Shown: piece by piece, positions 49,344-58,633 of the stretch | Position numbering within the stretch: the stretch's first letter is position 1 | Layout of the letters: the number at the start of each line of letters is the position of its first letter | Origin: Candidatus Poribacteria bacterium | Lineage (GTDB): Bacteria; Poribacteria; WGA-4E; GCA-2687025 | NCBI GenBank assembly: GCA_026004875.1 | Contig: BPJZ01000003.1 | Span: 97,362-161,361, forward strand | DNA: 64,000 bases | Reading direction: 5' to 3' | Notes under the pieces: generated by a model | What the model was told of the DNA's origin: nothing | Seen by the model: only the letters and a program-made list of their open reading frames with translations | Databases searched by the model: none | Made by a program: the position numbers and the translations under genes

Positions 49344-50210
49344 ATGGCCGGGTTGGCGCGTCGTTTCTGGAACTTTTTGACCGGTTGGTTGCGCTTTGGC
49401 CAAAGCCGCTTGGAGTCCACCCGACCGGAGATCGTTTACGACCAAGCGATCCGGGAGCAGCGGAAGAAGTACCAAAAGCTGGAGGAGGCGGTCGCTGGAC
49501 TGGTTTACAACCGGAACCAGCTTCAGGAGGACCTGCGCGAAGCCCAGCAGGAGTTGGACGAGGTTCAGCGTATGCTGGAGCAGGCCATCCAGGATGCCCG
49601 CTCCGACGACCGGGCGCGCGCAGAGGAGGCGGTGCTGATCGGCACGATGTTACAGGAGCAGGAGGAGGCCCTCCAGGCCCGGATTGCCGAGCTGACCGAG
49701 TCGCTGGACGTGGCCAACGCCCGGATTGAAGAGTACCAGGAAAAGCTTGTGGAGTTTCAAGCCCGAATTCGGCAGTTGGAGCAGGAGAAGGCTCACGCCG
49801 TTGCTCAGGCGCGAATGGATCAGGAGACGATCCGCCTTCAGCGGGAGCTGTCCGGGATGGTGGTGGACGACAGCTCCGAGGCGCTTCAGGAGCTGCGTCA
49901 ACGATTGGGGCGGCTTCACGCCCAAGCGACAATGGTCGAGGAGATTCGTGGCAAGTCGTTGGAGGAGCGGCTAAACGCCTATCGGCGCCGGGCCCGGTCC
50001 GAATCGGCCCGAACCCGGTTCCTGGAGCGCGTTCAGGAGCGCCGGGCGCTGGAGGGAGAAAAGACCGCTTCTCTGCCGGGCGGAGCGTCCTCGGAAGGGA
50101 CGACCGAGAACGCGGCCCGGAATCGCTTCTTGGAGCGCGTTCGGGAGGAGTCCTCCCGCTCCTCCTCTGAGGAAGACCCCTCCGCCGAGGAGCCTACTCA
50201 GCGATCTTAA
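49344..50210 (+). CDS. PspA/IM30-like coiled-coil protein
   Basis: 288 residues. MAGLARRFWNFLTGWLRFGQ is an amphipathic N-terminal helix, followed by an almost unbroken coiled coil to about residue 200 (YQKLEEAVAGLVYNRNQLQ, AEEAVLIGTMLQEQEEAL), the layout of PspA/IM30 ESCRT-III-like membrane proteins. The tail is low in complexity and holds two near copies of ARxRFLERVxE. The start at 49344 follows GGAGGAGCGG. The 3' end overlaps ndk on the other strand by 17 bases. A membrane-stress role is inferred from the family. Confidence 0.72.
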   Translation: MAGLARRFWNFLTGWLRFGQSRLESTRPEIVYDQAIREQRKKYQKLEEAVAGLVYNRNQLQEDLREAQQELDEVQRMLEQAIQDARSDDRARAEEAVLIGTMLQEQEEALQARIAELTESLDVANARIEEYQEKLVEFQARIRQLEQEKAHAVAQARMDQETIRLQRELSGMVVDDSSEALQELRQRLGRLHAQATMVEEIRGKSLEERLNAYRRRARSESARTRFLERVQERRALEGEKTASLPGGASSEGTTENAARNRFLERVREESSRSSSEEDPSAEEPTQRS

Positions 50211-50649
50211 GCCAGGGCTCGTCGCAACGGGTATAGGAGAACAGCTCGTCGGGCTTAAAGAAGAGCGCCAGCTCCTGTTGTGCCGTCTCGGGGCTGTCGG
50301 AGGCGTGGATCAGGTTGAGCGTGACGTGCGCGGAGAGGTCGCCCCGAATCGTTCCGGGCTGAGATTCGTTCGGGTCGGTCACCCCGACCAGCAGCCGCAC
50401 CCGATGGACGGCCTGCTCGCCTTCCAGGGCCAGCGCCACCGAGGGCCCCGCTGTGATGAAACGGATCAGCCGCTGATAAAAGGGTTTTCCGCGGTGTGCC
50501 GCGTAGTGCATCTGGGCCAGTTGGGGGTCTACCTGCAGCATCTTCAGGCCGACGATCTTGAGTCCCTTTCGCTCAAACCGTTGCAGAATCTCTCCGACCA
50601 GCCCTCGCTGGACGGCATCCGGCTTGAGGAGCACAAAAGTTCGTTCCAC
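50194..50649 (-). CDS. ndk: Nucleoside diphosphate kinase
   Basis: 151 residues from a GTG start, giving VERTFVLLKPDAVQRGLVGE. ERKGLKIVGLKML, the Arg/Thr nucleotide site (VGVTDPNESQPGTIRGDL) and the phosphorylated His in NLIHASDSPETAQQEL are all present. It balances NTP pools. An ATG-initiated extension upstream to 50811 exists but adds no family sequence. Confidence 0.96.
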   Translation of the reverse strand: MERTFVLLKPDAVQRGLVGEILQRFERKGLKIVGLKMLQVDPQLAQMHYAAHRGKPFYQRLIRFITAGPSVALALEGEQAVHRVRLLVGVTDPNESQPGTIRGDLSAHVTLNLIHASDSPETAQQELALFFKPDELFSYTRCDEPWLKIAE

Positions 50650-50797
50650 GCCAGAAGTCCTCTTTGAAGGTCTTGAAAGTGTCGGTTTGGGCGCCTCGGC
50701 AGAGGGGATCGCCCAAGTCCACGCGTTTTCCTTTAAATCATAGCAAAAACGGAGGTCGGATCGGGGGATTGGGAGTGTTTTTTCGCCTGGGGCAGTC

Positions 50798-50820
50798 AAC
50801 TGGTTTCGCATCGTTGGCGT
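50798..50820 (+). promoter_or_regulatory. Candidate ECF-sigma autoregulatory promoter
   Basis: AAC (50798-50800) and CGT (50818-50820) separated by 17 bases match the short core motifs of many ECF-type promoters. They lie 65 bases upstream of the sigma gene in an AT-richer spacer. Short motifs, so weak support. Confidence 0.25.
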
Positions 50821-50884
50821 ATATTCGGTATGATTTTATTGAAGCGATGACATAACGAAGGCCTGAGATCGGCAAGGAGCGATC

Positions 50885-51550
50885 ATGGCGAAATCGGTCA
50901 GCGAGGCGCTCGATCGAGGCGAAGCGGTCGCGGTGGATCGGCAGGAGGCGGGCTGGAGGTCGGCGAGTTCGTACGATGAGGCTCCGGACGAGGCGTTGAT
51001 CCAAGCGGCTCAGCGGGGCGACACGCGGGCCTTCGACGCGCTGGTGCGGCGATATAAGGCGCGCGTTTACGCGCTGGCCTATCATCAGACCAGGAACCGT
51101 GAGGACGCTTTGGACATCACGCAGGAAGCCTTCGTTCGGGCCTATCTAGCCCTTCCTTCTTGGAAGCCTCGGGCGCGGTGGTACACCTGGCTGTACAAGA
51201 TCACCCGCAACCTGTGTATTGATCATCATCGCGCTCGGAGCCGTCGTCGTACCGAGTCACTGGACGAGCCGGAGAGTTCCCTTCCTGAGCCGACAACTTC
51301 GGATTTAGTGAGCGACCCGGAGCGGATGTCCCAGGAGAGCGAGCTAGGAGCGATCATTCGGGAGGCGCTCGCGTCGCTTTCGGAGCGGCAACGGGATGTG
51401 TTTGTGCTTCATCACTACGGAGGCATGCAGGTCAAGGAGGTGGCCGAGACCTTGAACATCGCCGAAGGTACGGCCAAAATCCACCTGTTCCGCGCCGTGG
51501 CCAAGCTGCGCGATCTGCTGGGCCCGATGCGGGAACGGAACGACATCTGA
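50885..51550 (+). CDS. ECF RNA polymerase sigma factor (sigma-E family)
   Basis: 221 residues. Region 2 shows AFDALVRRYKARVYALAYHQT and DALDITQEAFVRAYLALPSW; region 4 shows LSERQRDVFVLHHYGGMQVKEVAETLNIAEGTAKIHLFRAV, here in parts LSERQRDVFVLHHYGG and EVAETLNIAEGTAKIHL. A charged 35-residue N-terminal extension precedes region 2. It is followed 29 bases on by a one-membrane-span protein, the usual place of its anti-sigma factor. Confidence 0.95.
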   Translation: MAKSVSEALDRGEAVAVDRQEAGWRSASSYDEAPDEALIQAAQRGDTRAFDALVRRYKARVYALAYHQTRNREDALDITQEAFVRAYLALPSWKPRARWYTWLYKITRNLCIDHHRARSRRRTESLDEPESSLPEPTTSDLVSDPERMSQESELGAIIREALASLSERQRDVFVLHHYGGMQVKEVAETLNIAEGTAKIHLFRAVAKLRDLLGPMRERNDI

Positions 51551-51579
51551 CCGATGCCGGTGAAGGGAGGGCGCAAGCC

Positions 51580-52275
51580 TTGAGGCCAAAGCGGATTCCA
51601 GAGGATTGGGAGGCCCCGCCCAGCGAGCTGGAGCTTCTGATCCTTCCCTACCTTTCCGGAGAGCTCGGCCCGGAGGATCGACGTCGGGTCGAGCGGGAGA
51701 TGGAGATGAACCCAGCGTTCCGGAGCGAAGTGGAGGAGTTCCGCCAGACGTTAGCCGCTTTTCAGATGGACGTGGCCGAAGCAGACCTGGAAGGGTTTGA
51801 GGAGGAGCTTTATCGTCGGATTGTCGCCCGTCAGCGGGAGCTGTACGGCGCCCGTCCCGTTTTGCGAAGGCGCCGGGTAGGCGAAGGCCTTCGACGCGCT
51901 CGCGCCGGATGGATGGGCGCTTTAGCGACGGCGGTCGCCGGCTTGACCGTCGTGGTCTTCCTCTCCGCTCAGAGCGCCTCGCTTCGTCCTTTTGTACCGG
52001 TGGCTCAGCTTCAGGTCGCCGGTGAGGCGCCGGCTTTGAGGACGGCAGTGATTCACCGCCGAATTGAGTCGCAGGAGCTGGAGCGTCGGCTGGACGAGGC
52101 GCAGATCGCCCAGTACCTCCAACGAGAGCCCGATCTCGCCCTACCGGTGTACGACTTTATCATCCGTCGCAGCCCCGACTCGTGGGCCTCGGAGGTGGCC
52201 GCTGTGGAGCGTTCTGTGTTGGTTCAAACGGCCGCCGAAGGGCCCGCTGCAACGCCCCTTTCCTTTCAGCCGTAG
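51580..52275 (+). CDS. Putative anti-sigma factor (no zinc motif)
   Basis: 231 residues from a TTG start after GAAGGGAGG. The N-terminus LILPYLSGELGPEDRRRVER resembles the helical start of anti-sigma domains, but the HxxxCxxC zinc signature is absent. One membrane helix (MGALATAVAGLTVVVFLSA, about residues 106-124) separates it from a periplasmic C-terminus of unknown fold. Identity rests mainly on position after the ECF sigma gene and topology. Confidence 0.65.
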   Translation: MRPKRIPEDWEAPPSELELLILPYLSGELGPEDRRRVEREMEMNPAFRSEVEEFRQTLAAFQMDVAEADLEGFEEELYRRIVARQRELYGARPVLRRRRVGEGLRRARAGWMGALATAVAGLTVVVFLSAQSASLRPFVPVAQLQVAGEAPALRTAVIHRRIESQELERRLDEAQIAQYLQREPDLALPVYDFIIRRSPDSWASEVAAVERSVLVQTAAEGPAATPLSFQP

Positions 52276-52417
52276 CCTTCTCCTTGACGGTGTTCGCTTG
52301 AAAAGATGCCCCGGGGACGCGTCAACCCGTTTGGGGGGAAGACGTTAGTCTTCCAGAGGCGCACGCCCGCACCGAAAGCGGGCTCAGGCGTCGCCGGACT
52401 TGCGGGGAGGAAAGTCC

Positions 52418-54451
52418 TTGATAAGCCTGTGGAGGGAACACCGACGCCGAGGGCCTCAATTTTGGGAGGTGCTCAGCGCGGGGCTGTTCGTGTGGCTTCT
52501 GTGGTTCCTTGGGGAGGCCACCGCTCAGGGGGCCCTCCTCCCCGACGACCCGCAAGACCCTGTACTGGCCGAAGTCCTCCAGGCCTCCCAGAGGGGCGAC
52601 TATCCGACCGCTCTCCGATTGTTGGATCAGCATCTGCGATTCCTTCGCGACTCGCAGGCGCGGATTTCGCTACTGTTCTACAAGGGGGAGATCGCCCGGA
52701 GCTTTGGGGATTACGAGACCGCCTCAGCGGCGTATGCAGAGATCGAGCGACTCTGTGAGAGCCCCCAGAGCTCCGACGCGCTTCTGGCCCAGGTGCGACG
52801 CGCCGAGATTCTGACCTTCCAGGAGCGCTACGCTGAAGCGCTGGCCCTTTACGACCGAGTGCAACAGGGGGCTGCCTCCCAGGAGGGAGGCCTCTATCGG
52901 CAACTGGCCGAGTCCCGCTCGGCGCAGCTCCGGGCGCTCCTGGAGCGGCTCCGCCGCCGCCAGGAGAGCCGCGATCCCCGCGAGCTGGCCCACCTGACCT
53001 TCGAGATCGCCAAGCTCTACGAGGACTTGGAGGTCTTCGATCGAGCGGTTCGCGAATACCGTGACTTCATTCTCCAAAATCCCGACGACGATCGGGCGGC
53101 GGAGGCGCAGTATGCGATCGGGCGCGCCTTTGTGCGACAAGGGCGGCACCAGGAGGCGGCGACCGCCTTCGGATGGGTCGTTCAGCAGTACGTCGCCAGC
53201 GGTTGGGACGCTCTAGCGCTCTTCCAGTTGGGCAAACTGGCCTTGATCCGGGAGGACTTCTCTCAGGCACTGGAGCTTTTTGATCGGCTGCTGCGCGAGC
53301 GCCCGACCTTTTATAAGATCCCTGCGGTTCTCTATCTACGCGGGTACGCCTACGAACGGATGGGGGAGCTCCACCTGGCCGCAAGAGCCTATCGGGAGTT
53401 TCTGGACCGCGCGTTGAAACCGCGCGCTCCGGGCCTGCTCCTCTCCGACCTGATCGGGAGGACGGAGAAGGACTTTGCCGCCCTAGAGGCGGCGCTGGAG
53501 GCGAAGGTCCTGGAGCTAGAACGGCGGTATCCTGATCGGCTCCTGCGTCGGGCTCAGGAGGCCTTTGATCGGGGGCGCTACGCCGAAGCGGTGGCGATGC
53601 TTCGGCGGTTGATCGCCGAGTATCCGGACGGCGATCCGGCCCAGGAGGCAGAACGGCTCCTGCGTCGGGCTGAGCCGCTGGCCGAGATCGGCTGGGCGAT
53701 CCAGACGGCCCGCTCGACCCAAGACCTGCGGACCCGCGCTCGTGCGTACTTCCACGCCGCGTCGCTCTACGAAGACTCCCTGAAAGACCCGGATCGGGCG
53801 TTGATGTTCTACGAAGAGGTGGTACGACTGGGGGACGCTGCGCCGGAGTGGAGTGCCCGAGCGCTGTACGCGATGGGACGCATCTACTCTCAGCGAAACA
53901 ACGGCGTCGAGCGGGCGCTCGCCCTTTTCCAGGAGATCGTCTCTCGGTCTCCCGATCCTCAGGTGACCGCCAAGGCCTGGTACGCCATCGGCCGGCTTTA
54001 CGCCCAGCGCCGACGGGCCGAAGAGGCGCTCAACGCCTTTGCTGCCGTCCTGCAGGTGCCGGAAACCCCGGCCTATCTCCTGAACGGCTATCAGGACAGC
54101 ACGGCCGACGCTGCCGCCTTCCAGATGGCCCGCGTTCAGTACGAGCTGCGACAACAGCCGCTTCAGGCGATTCAGCTGCTCCGCGATTTCATTCGAACCC
54201 GCCCCCGATCCCCACGCCTGGCCGCCGTTTGGCTGTACCTCAGCCGAATCTATGAGGCGACCGGCGACCGAGAGTTGGCCACCGACGCCCTCCAGCAGGC
54301 GGTTCGGCTAGCTAGCGAGAGCGTCGTCCAGTTGCAGTGGATCCGGAGCGAGTTCTCCGAGTACGCCCATATGGAGGCGGAGCCGCTCTTTGACCTTCTC
54401 CATCGCCGTCTGAGCCGGTTGCGCGGAGTTGCACCCGCCCCGGATCGATAG
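52418..54451 (+). CDS. Exported TPR protein (sigma operon)
   Basis: 677 residues. An N-terminal hydrophobic segment (FWEVLSAGLFVWLLWFLGE) is followed by many tetratricopeptide repeats of the YbgF/BamD kind (AAEAQYAIGRAFVRQGRHQEA, ALFQLGKLALIREDFSQAL, VTAKAWYAIGRLYAQRRRAE). The TTG at 52418 is preferred because GGGGAGGAAAG sits in front of it. It follows the putative anti-sigma gene by 142 bases and may belong to the envelope-stress regulon. Function is unknown beyond protein interaction. Confidence 0.8.
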   Translation: MISLWREHRRRGPQFWEVLSAGLFVWLLWFLGEATAQGALLPDDPQDPVLAEVLQASQRGDYPTALRLLDQHLRFLRDSQARISLLFYKGEIARSFGDYETASAAYAEIERLCESPQSSDALLAQVRRAEILTFQERYAEALALYDRVQQGAASQEGGLYRQLAESRSAQLRALLERLRRRQESRDPRELAHLTFEIAKLYEDLEVFDRAVREYRDFILQNPDDDRAAEAQYAIGRAFVRQGRHQEAATAFGWVVQQYVASGWDALALFQLGKLALIREDFSQALELFDRLLRERPTFYKIPAVLYLRGYAYERMGELHLAARAYREFLDRALKPRAPGLLLSDLIGRTEKDFAALEAALEAKVLELERRYPDRLLRRAQEAFDRGRYAEAVAMLRRLIAEYPDGDPAQEAERLLRRAEPLAEIGWAIQTARSTQDLRTRARAYFHAASLYEDSLKDPDRALMFYEEVVRLGDAAPEWSARALYAMGRIYSQRNNGVERALALFQEIVSRSPDPQVTAKAWYAIGRLYAQRRRAEEALNAFAAVLQVPETPAYLLNGYQDSTADAAAFQMARVQYELRQQPLQAIQLLRDFIRTRPRSPRLAAVWLYLSRIYEATGDRELATDALQQAVRLASESVVQLQWIRSEFSEYAHMEAEPLFDLLHRRLSRLRGVAPAPDR

Positions 54452-54567
54452 AGCCTTCCTCTCTTTTTCCCCAGGCGGCTTTCGGGTATGCTGGTCCCGT
54501 GCGGGAAGGAGGCCCCTCTCCCAATCGGTCGGGGCGTCGTGAGCCGTTCAGGGAGGAGGTTGGTACG

Positions 54568-55920
54568 ATGGCCCAACGGCCCAATGTGATCGTGTTCTTC
54601 ACCGACCAGCAGCGCTGGGACACCACGGGCGTGCATGGAAACCCGATGGGGTTGACCCCTTATTTCGACTGGATGGCTACCGCCGGCACTCACGTCGCTT
54701 ATGCCTTCACCTGTCAGCCGGTCTGTGGCCCTGCCCGCTCCTGCCTGCAGACGGGGCTGTACGCGACGCAGACCGGATGCTGGCGGAACGGGATTCCCCT
54801 CCCCCTTGAAGCGAAGACGCTGGCTCACTACTTCCGCGATGCAGGATACCGCACCGCCTACATCGGCAAGTGGCATCTTTATCGCCGTGACGAGATCGGG
54901 CCGGTCCCGCCTGAAGCCCGCTTCGGCTATGAGTACTGGTTGGCTTCCAACGTTCTGGAGTTCACCTCCGACGCCTACGAGACGGTGGTGTACGACAACG
55001 ACTGTCGGCCGGTTCGTCTCCCCGGCTATCGGGTGGATGCGTTGACCGACGCGGCGATTCGGTACATTGACGCTCACCAATCGGAGCCGTTTTATCTCTT
55101 CCTCTCCTACCTGGAGCCGCATCATCAGAACCACTTGGACGACTACCCTCCTCCCTTCGGCTATCGGGAGCGGTATCTGGGCGGGTGGATTCCGCCCGAT
55201 TTGGCAGCGCTGGGCGGCTCGACGCACCAACACATTGCCGGCTACTACGGGATGGTTCGACGACTGGATGAGGCCCTTGGCCGACTGCTAGACGCGCTGC
55301 GAAGTCTGAAACTCCTGGACGATACGATTGTGCTGTTCACCTCCGATCATGGAAACCACTTCAAGACTCGCAACAGCGAGTACAAGCGCTCTTGTCATGA
55401 AAGTTCGATCCGAGTTCCGACGGCCCTTTATGGCGGGCCGTTTATCGGCGGCGGGCGGATCTCAGAGCTGGTCAGCCTGGTGGACCTGCCGCCCACGCTT
55501 TTAGACGCTGCGGGCATCCCGATTCCCGAGGCGATGATGGGCCGCTCTCTGTTGCCGCTGCTCCGCGGCGGGAAGGCCGACTGGCCCCAAGAGGTGTTCG
55601 TTCAGATCAGCGAGGCCCAGATTGGGCGGTGTGTTCGCACCCGGCGGTGGAAGTACAGCGTCCGCGCGCCGGGACCGGAGACCTGCCAGGACGGCGGCTC
55701 CTCGGTCTACGTGGAGGAGTTCCTCTACGACCTGCAGGCCGATCCGTACGAGCTGACCAACCTGATCCACTCGGAGGCTCACGAGCCGGTCCGGCGAGTG
55801 ATGCGGGATCGGCTGCTTCGCCGAATGCGGGAGGTCGGCGAGCCGGAGCCGGAAATCCTCCCGGCGGAGCGACGTCGAAGCGGACAGCGGCGCGTCTCCG
55901 AGGAAGAGGCGCTCATGTGA
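54568..55920 (+). CDS. Type I sulfatase (formylglycine-dependent)
   Basis: 450 residues. PNVIVFFTDQQRWDT supplies the metal-binding Asp residues. Cys53 in CGPAR is the C-x-P-x-R site converted to formylglycine, and YIGKWHL and FTSDHGNH are further active-site blocks. No signal peptide, so it is probably cytoplasmic and acts on imported sulfated sugars. The start at 54568 follows GGGAGGAGG. A separate formylglycine-generating enzyme is needed and is not in this window. Confidence 0.93.
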   Translation: MAQRPNVIVFFTDQQRWDTTGVHGNPMGLTPYFDWMATAGTHVAYAFTCQPVCGPARSCLQTGLYATQTGCWRNGIPLPLEAKTLAHYFRDAGYRTAYIGKWHLYRRDEIGPVPPEARFGYEYWLASNVLEFTSDAYETVVYDNDCRPVRLPGYRVDALTDAAIRYIDAHQSEPFYLFLSYLEPHHQNHLDDYPPPFGYRERYLGGWIPPDLAALGGSTHQHIAGYYGMVRRLDEALGRLLDALRSLKLLDDTIVLFTSDHGNHFKTRNSEYKRSCHESSIRVPTALYGGPFIGGGRISELVSLVDLPPTLLDAAGIPIPEAMMGRSLLPLLRGGKADWPQEVFVQISEAQIGRCVRTRRWKYSVRAPGPETCQDGGSSVYVEEFLYDLQADPYELTNLIHSEAHEPVRRVMRDRLLRRMREVGEPEPEILPAERRRSGQRRVSEEEALM

Positions 55921-55953
55921 CCACGACGAACGCTTGGCGAGAGGAGCGAAATC

Positions 55954-56910
55954 GTGCGAGCTGTAGTGATGCGCGAAAAGGGCGGACCGGAAGTCCTGGA
56001 GCTGCGCGAGGTTCCCGATCCGGAGCCGGGGCCGGAGCAGGTCCTTGTCCAGATTTACGCCGCAGGGGTCAACCCGATCGATTGGAAGCTTCGCTCCTGG
56101 GGCATCTGGGAGGTGCGGCCTCCGACGATTCTCGGATACGACATCGCCGGTGTGGTCGTTCAGGTCGGCGAGCGGGTGCGCGAGTTCCGCGTTGGTGATG
56201 AGGTGTGGGGGATGACCCCTCTCAGGACACACGGGGGAGGGTACGCCGAGTACGTCGCCGTAGATGCCAACATCCTAGCGCGGAAGCCGTCCACGCTCTC
56301 GTTTGTCGAGGCGGCCAGCGTTCCGTTAGCCGCCCAGACGGCCTACCAGTGCTTGATCGAGGCGGCCCGGCTGGGGCCGGGCGAGTCGGTGTTGATCCAT
56401 GCGGGCGCCGGAGGGGTGGGCGTCTACGCCATCCAGATCGCCAAGCTGGCCGGCGCCACCGTCCTGACCACCTGTCGCGCCACCAACGTAGACCTGGTGA
56501 CCGATCTGGGGGCCGACGTGGCGATTGACTACCGAACGACCGACTTTGTGGAAGCGGTACAAGAAGCCACCGGAGGGCGAGGCGTCGAGGTCTGCTTCGA
56601 CACGGTCGGAGGGGAGACTTTGATGCGAAGCTTTGAGGTGGTCCGGCCTTCGGGCCGCGTTCCTTCGATCACGACACTGGCCAGCCCGGAGACCGCCTAT
56701 CGCTGCGCCCCGAAGAACATCCACTTCTGGCGGGAGCTGGTCGTCGGCAGCCGACACAAGCTGGACATCCTCGGCTCCTGGCTCGAACACCGAAAACTTC
56801 GGCCTGTGCTCGATTCCGTGCTCCCCCTAGAGCGGGCTGCTGAAGCCCATCGAAAGCTGGAGGCCGGAGGCGTTCGCGGAAAGATCGTTCTGCAGGTCCG
56901 TGAGTCTTAG
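55954..56910 (+). CDS. Zinc-independent medium-chain dehydrogenase/reductase (quinone oxidoreductase type)
   Basis: 318 residues from a GTG start. MREKGGPEVLELREVPDPEPG and GVNPIDWKLRSW form the GroES-like domain, and LIHAGAGGVGVYAIQIAKLAGA the NADP-binding Rossmann motif. Structural zinc cysteines are missing, as in quinone oxidoreductases. NADPH-dependent reduction of a quinone or enone is the family reaction. It follows the sulfatase by 33 bases and overlaps the convergent DUF547 gene by 4. Confidence 0.9.
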   Translation: MRAVVMREKGGPEVLELREVPDPEPGPEQVLVQIYAAGVNPIDWKLRSWGIWEVRPPTILGYDIAGVVVQVGERVREFRVGDEVWGMTPLRTHGGGYAEYVAVDANILARKPSTLSFVEAASVPLAAQTAYQCLIEAARLGPGESVLIHAGAGGVGVYAIQIAKLAGATVLTTCRATNVDLVTDLGADVAIDYRTTDFVEAVQEATGGRGVEVCFDTVGGETLMRSFEVVRPSGRVPSITTLASPETAYRCAPKNIHFWRELVVGSRHKLDILGSWLEHRKLRPVLDSVLPLERAAEAHRKLEAGGVRGKIVLQVRES

Positions 56911-57731
56911 TCCTCGCCGCGGATGGCTCCTTTCTCCGGGAGGGCGTTGACGTTCCAGTCGTATCGGCGGTAGGCCAGCCGCACGTGAAGCAGGTGCTCC
57001 CGCAAAAAGGCTTGATCCTGGGGACCAAGACGAAGGAGGAGGAAGCGGATCACATCTGCCCGCGAACGGCCAAAGTCCGAGCGGTACCAGCGCACCAGCG
57101 GGGTGGTGATGACCAGCCGCTCGTGAGGGACTATCTGGGTCTCCCGTCGCAGGAACTCGACGGTGGCCGCTTCTAATTGGTCGTCGAGTCCCTCCGGCGT
57201 ATAGAGCCGCAGGGGCGGCCCGGATCGAACGCCACGCATCAGCGCCGCGTGAAGACGTGGGTCCAGCTCCAAGAGCGCGTACCGTTGGGCCAGCTTCGAG
57301 GAGAGTGCCCGTCGGCGGAGTCGTCCCGGCGGACGGCGGTTCCCCCGGAGCACACCGTGTTCGATGCGCTCCGGCGTCCAGATTTCCGTCCCGATCCGGT
57401 AGCCGATTCGCCGATAGAAGCGCCGGTCGAGCCGATCGTGCTCCCCTTTCCCTTCGACCGTGATCCCGTGGACAACCAGGAGGTTGTAGACGTTGATCCA
57501 GAAAGCCGTTCGCTCGGCGGTGCCGGTCAGCGTCTCCAGGGGAAAGGCCCGTAGACTTGCAGCTGCGCCCTCCATCTGTTCGCGCGCCTCTCCGTGGGTC
57601 AACTGGTGGTAGCGGATCCCCGCCGGCGTGACGATCTGAGCCGTCCAGAGCGATTGCAAAAGGGCGATCCACTCTGTGAGCGAGCCGGACGACGAGCCGC
57701 CCTGCTCTAAGTTTAGGAGTCGGACTCCCAT
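56907..57731 (-). CDS. DUF547 domain protein
   Basis: 274 residues. ERTAFWINVYNLLVVHGITVEG, here seen as FWINVYNLLVVHGI, followed by FYRRIGYRIG, IEHGVLRGNRRPPG and DPRLHAALMRGVRSGPPLRLY, is the DUF547 signature, a widespread family of unknown function. The start at 57731 overlaps the end of the asparaginase gene by 19 bases on the same strand, so the two are likely co-translated. No signal peptide is visible. Confidence 0.84.
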   Translation of the reverse strand: MGVRLLNLEQGGSSSGSLTEWIALLQSLWTAQIVTPAGIRYHQLTHGEAREQMEGAAASLRAFPLETLTGTAERTAFWINVYNLLVVHGITVEGKGEHDRLDRRFYRRIGYRIGTEIWTPERIEHGVLRGNRRPPGRLRRRALSSKLAQRYALLELDPRLHAALMRGVRSGPPLRLYTPEGLDDQLEAATVEFLRRETQIVPHERLVITTPLVRWYRSDFGRSRADVIRFLLLRLGPQDQAFLREHLLHVRLAYRRYDWNVNALPEKGAIRGED

Positions 57732-58609
57732 GCGTCGGTGTCCTGGGGATCGGGTTTGACCTGGATCAGTTGGGCGCCTTCCGGCGTCCAGACCGCATAG
57801 GAGAATCGGTCGTGGTTTGCGTAGCCACCGACGCGCCCCGATCGGTCCAGCGCGATGACCGCAGCGTGAAGCTTTCGGAACTTCCGGCCCTTGCGGACCA
57901 TTCGCCGGATCGCCTGGACGCAGGCCTCTTGAGGGCTGAGGCCGTTGCGCATCAGCTCCACGACGAGAAACGAGAGACAAAAGCGCAGAATCGCCTCTCC
58001 GACGCCGGTTGCCGAGGCGCCGCCGACCTCGTTGTCAACGTAGAGACCGGAGCCGATCAGTGGGCTGTCGCCGACCCGTCCCGGCTCTTTAAAGGCTAGC
58101 CCGCTGGTGGAGCATCCGACCGCTAGATTTCCGGTGCTGTCCATCGCCACCAACCCGATCGTGTCATGTCCTGCCGGCTGTTGGTGAGCCACTCGTTTGG
58201 TTCTCCACTCCTCCCAGCGGCGTTTGGCCTCCTCGGTCAGCGTTGTCTCCTCCTGAAACCCCTCTCGGAGAGCGAACTGTCGAGCCCCCTCGCCGACGAG
58301 AAAGACGTGACGGGAGCGTTCCATCACTCGCCGAGCGATCGAGATGGGCGTCCGAAACCCTTCCAGGGCGCCGACCGCTCCGGCCTCATGGGTCGGTCCG
58401 TCCATCACCGCCGCGTCCAGTTGGACGACTCCGTCCGCATTGGGAAGGCCGCCGTACCCTACCGAATCTACCGAAGGGTCCAGCTCCGCCACTCGGATGC
58501 CGGCCTCCACGGCGTCCATGGCAGAACCTCCCTCCTGAAAGGCTCGCCCGGAAGCCTCCACCGCTGGAAGCCCAAACCGCCACGTCGCCACCGCAATCGG
58601 TCTGGTCAT
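57713..58609 (-). CDS. Ntn-hydrolase asparaginase (N4-GlcNAc-asparaginase/isoaspartyl peptidase family)
   Basis: 298 residues. An alpha-subunit part with GGSAMDAVEAGIRVAE and DSVGYGGLPN leads to the autocleavage site GHD-Thr150 (GHDTIGLVAMD). Thr150 becomes the N-terminal nucleophile of the beta subunit, and GDSPLIGSGLYVDN follows. The LPNADG stretch resembles aspartylglucosaminidase more than plain isoaspartyl peptidase. It would release Asn-linked sugars or repair beta-aspartyl peptides. No signal peptide is visible. Confidence 0.9.
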   Translation of the reverse strand: MTRPIAVATWRFGLPAVEASGRAFQEGGSAMDAVEAGIRVAELDPSVDSVGYGGLPNADGVVQLDAAVMDGPTHEAGAVGALEGFRTPISIARRVMERSRHVFLVGEGARQFALREGFQEETTLTEEAKRRWEEWRTKRVAHQQPAGHDTIGLVAMDSTGNLAVGCSTSGLAFKEPGRVGDSPLIGSGLYVDNEVGGASATGVGEAILRFCLSFLVVELMRNGLSPQEACVQAIRRMVRKGRKFRKLHAAVIALDRSGRVGGYANHDRFSYAVWTPEGAQLIQVKPDPQDTDAWESDS

Positions 58610-58633
58610 AAACGCTCCTTTTACGTGTTGGAT

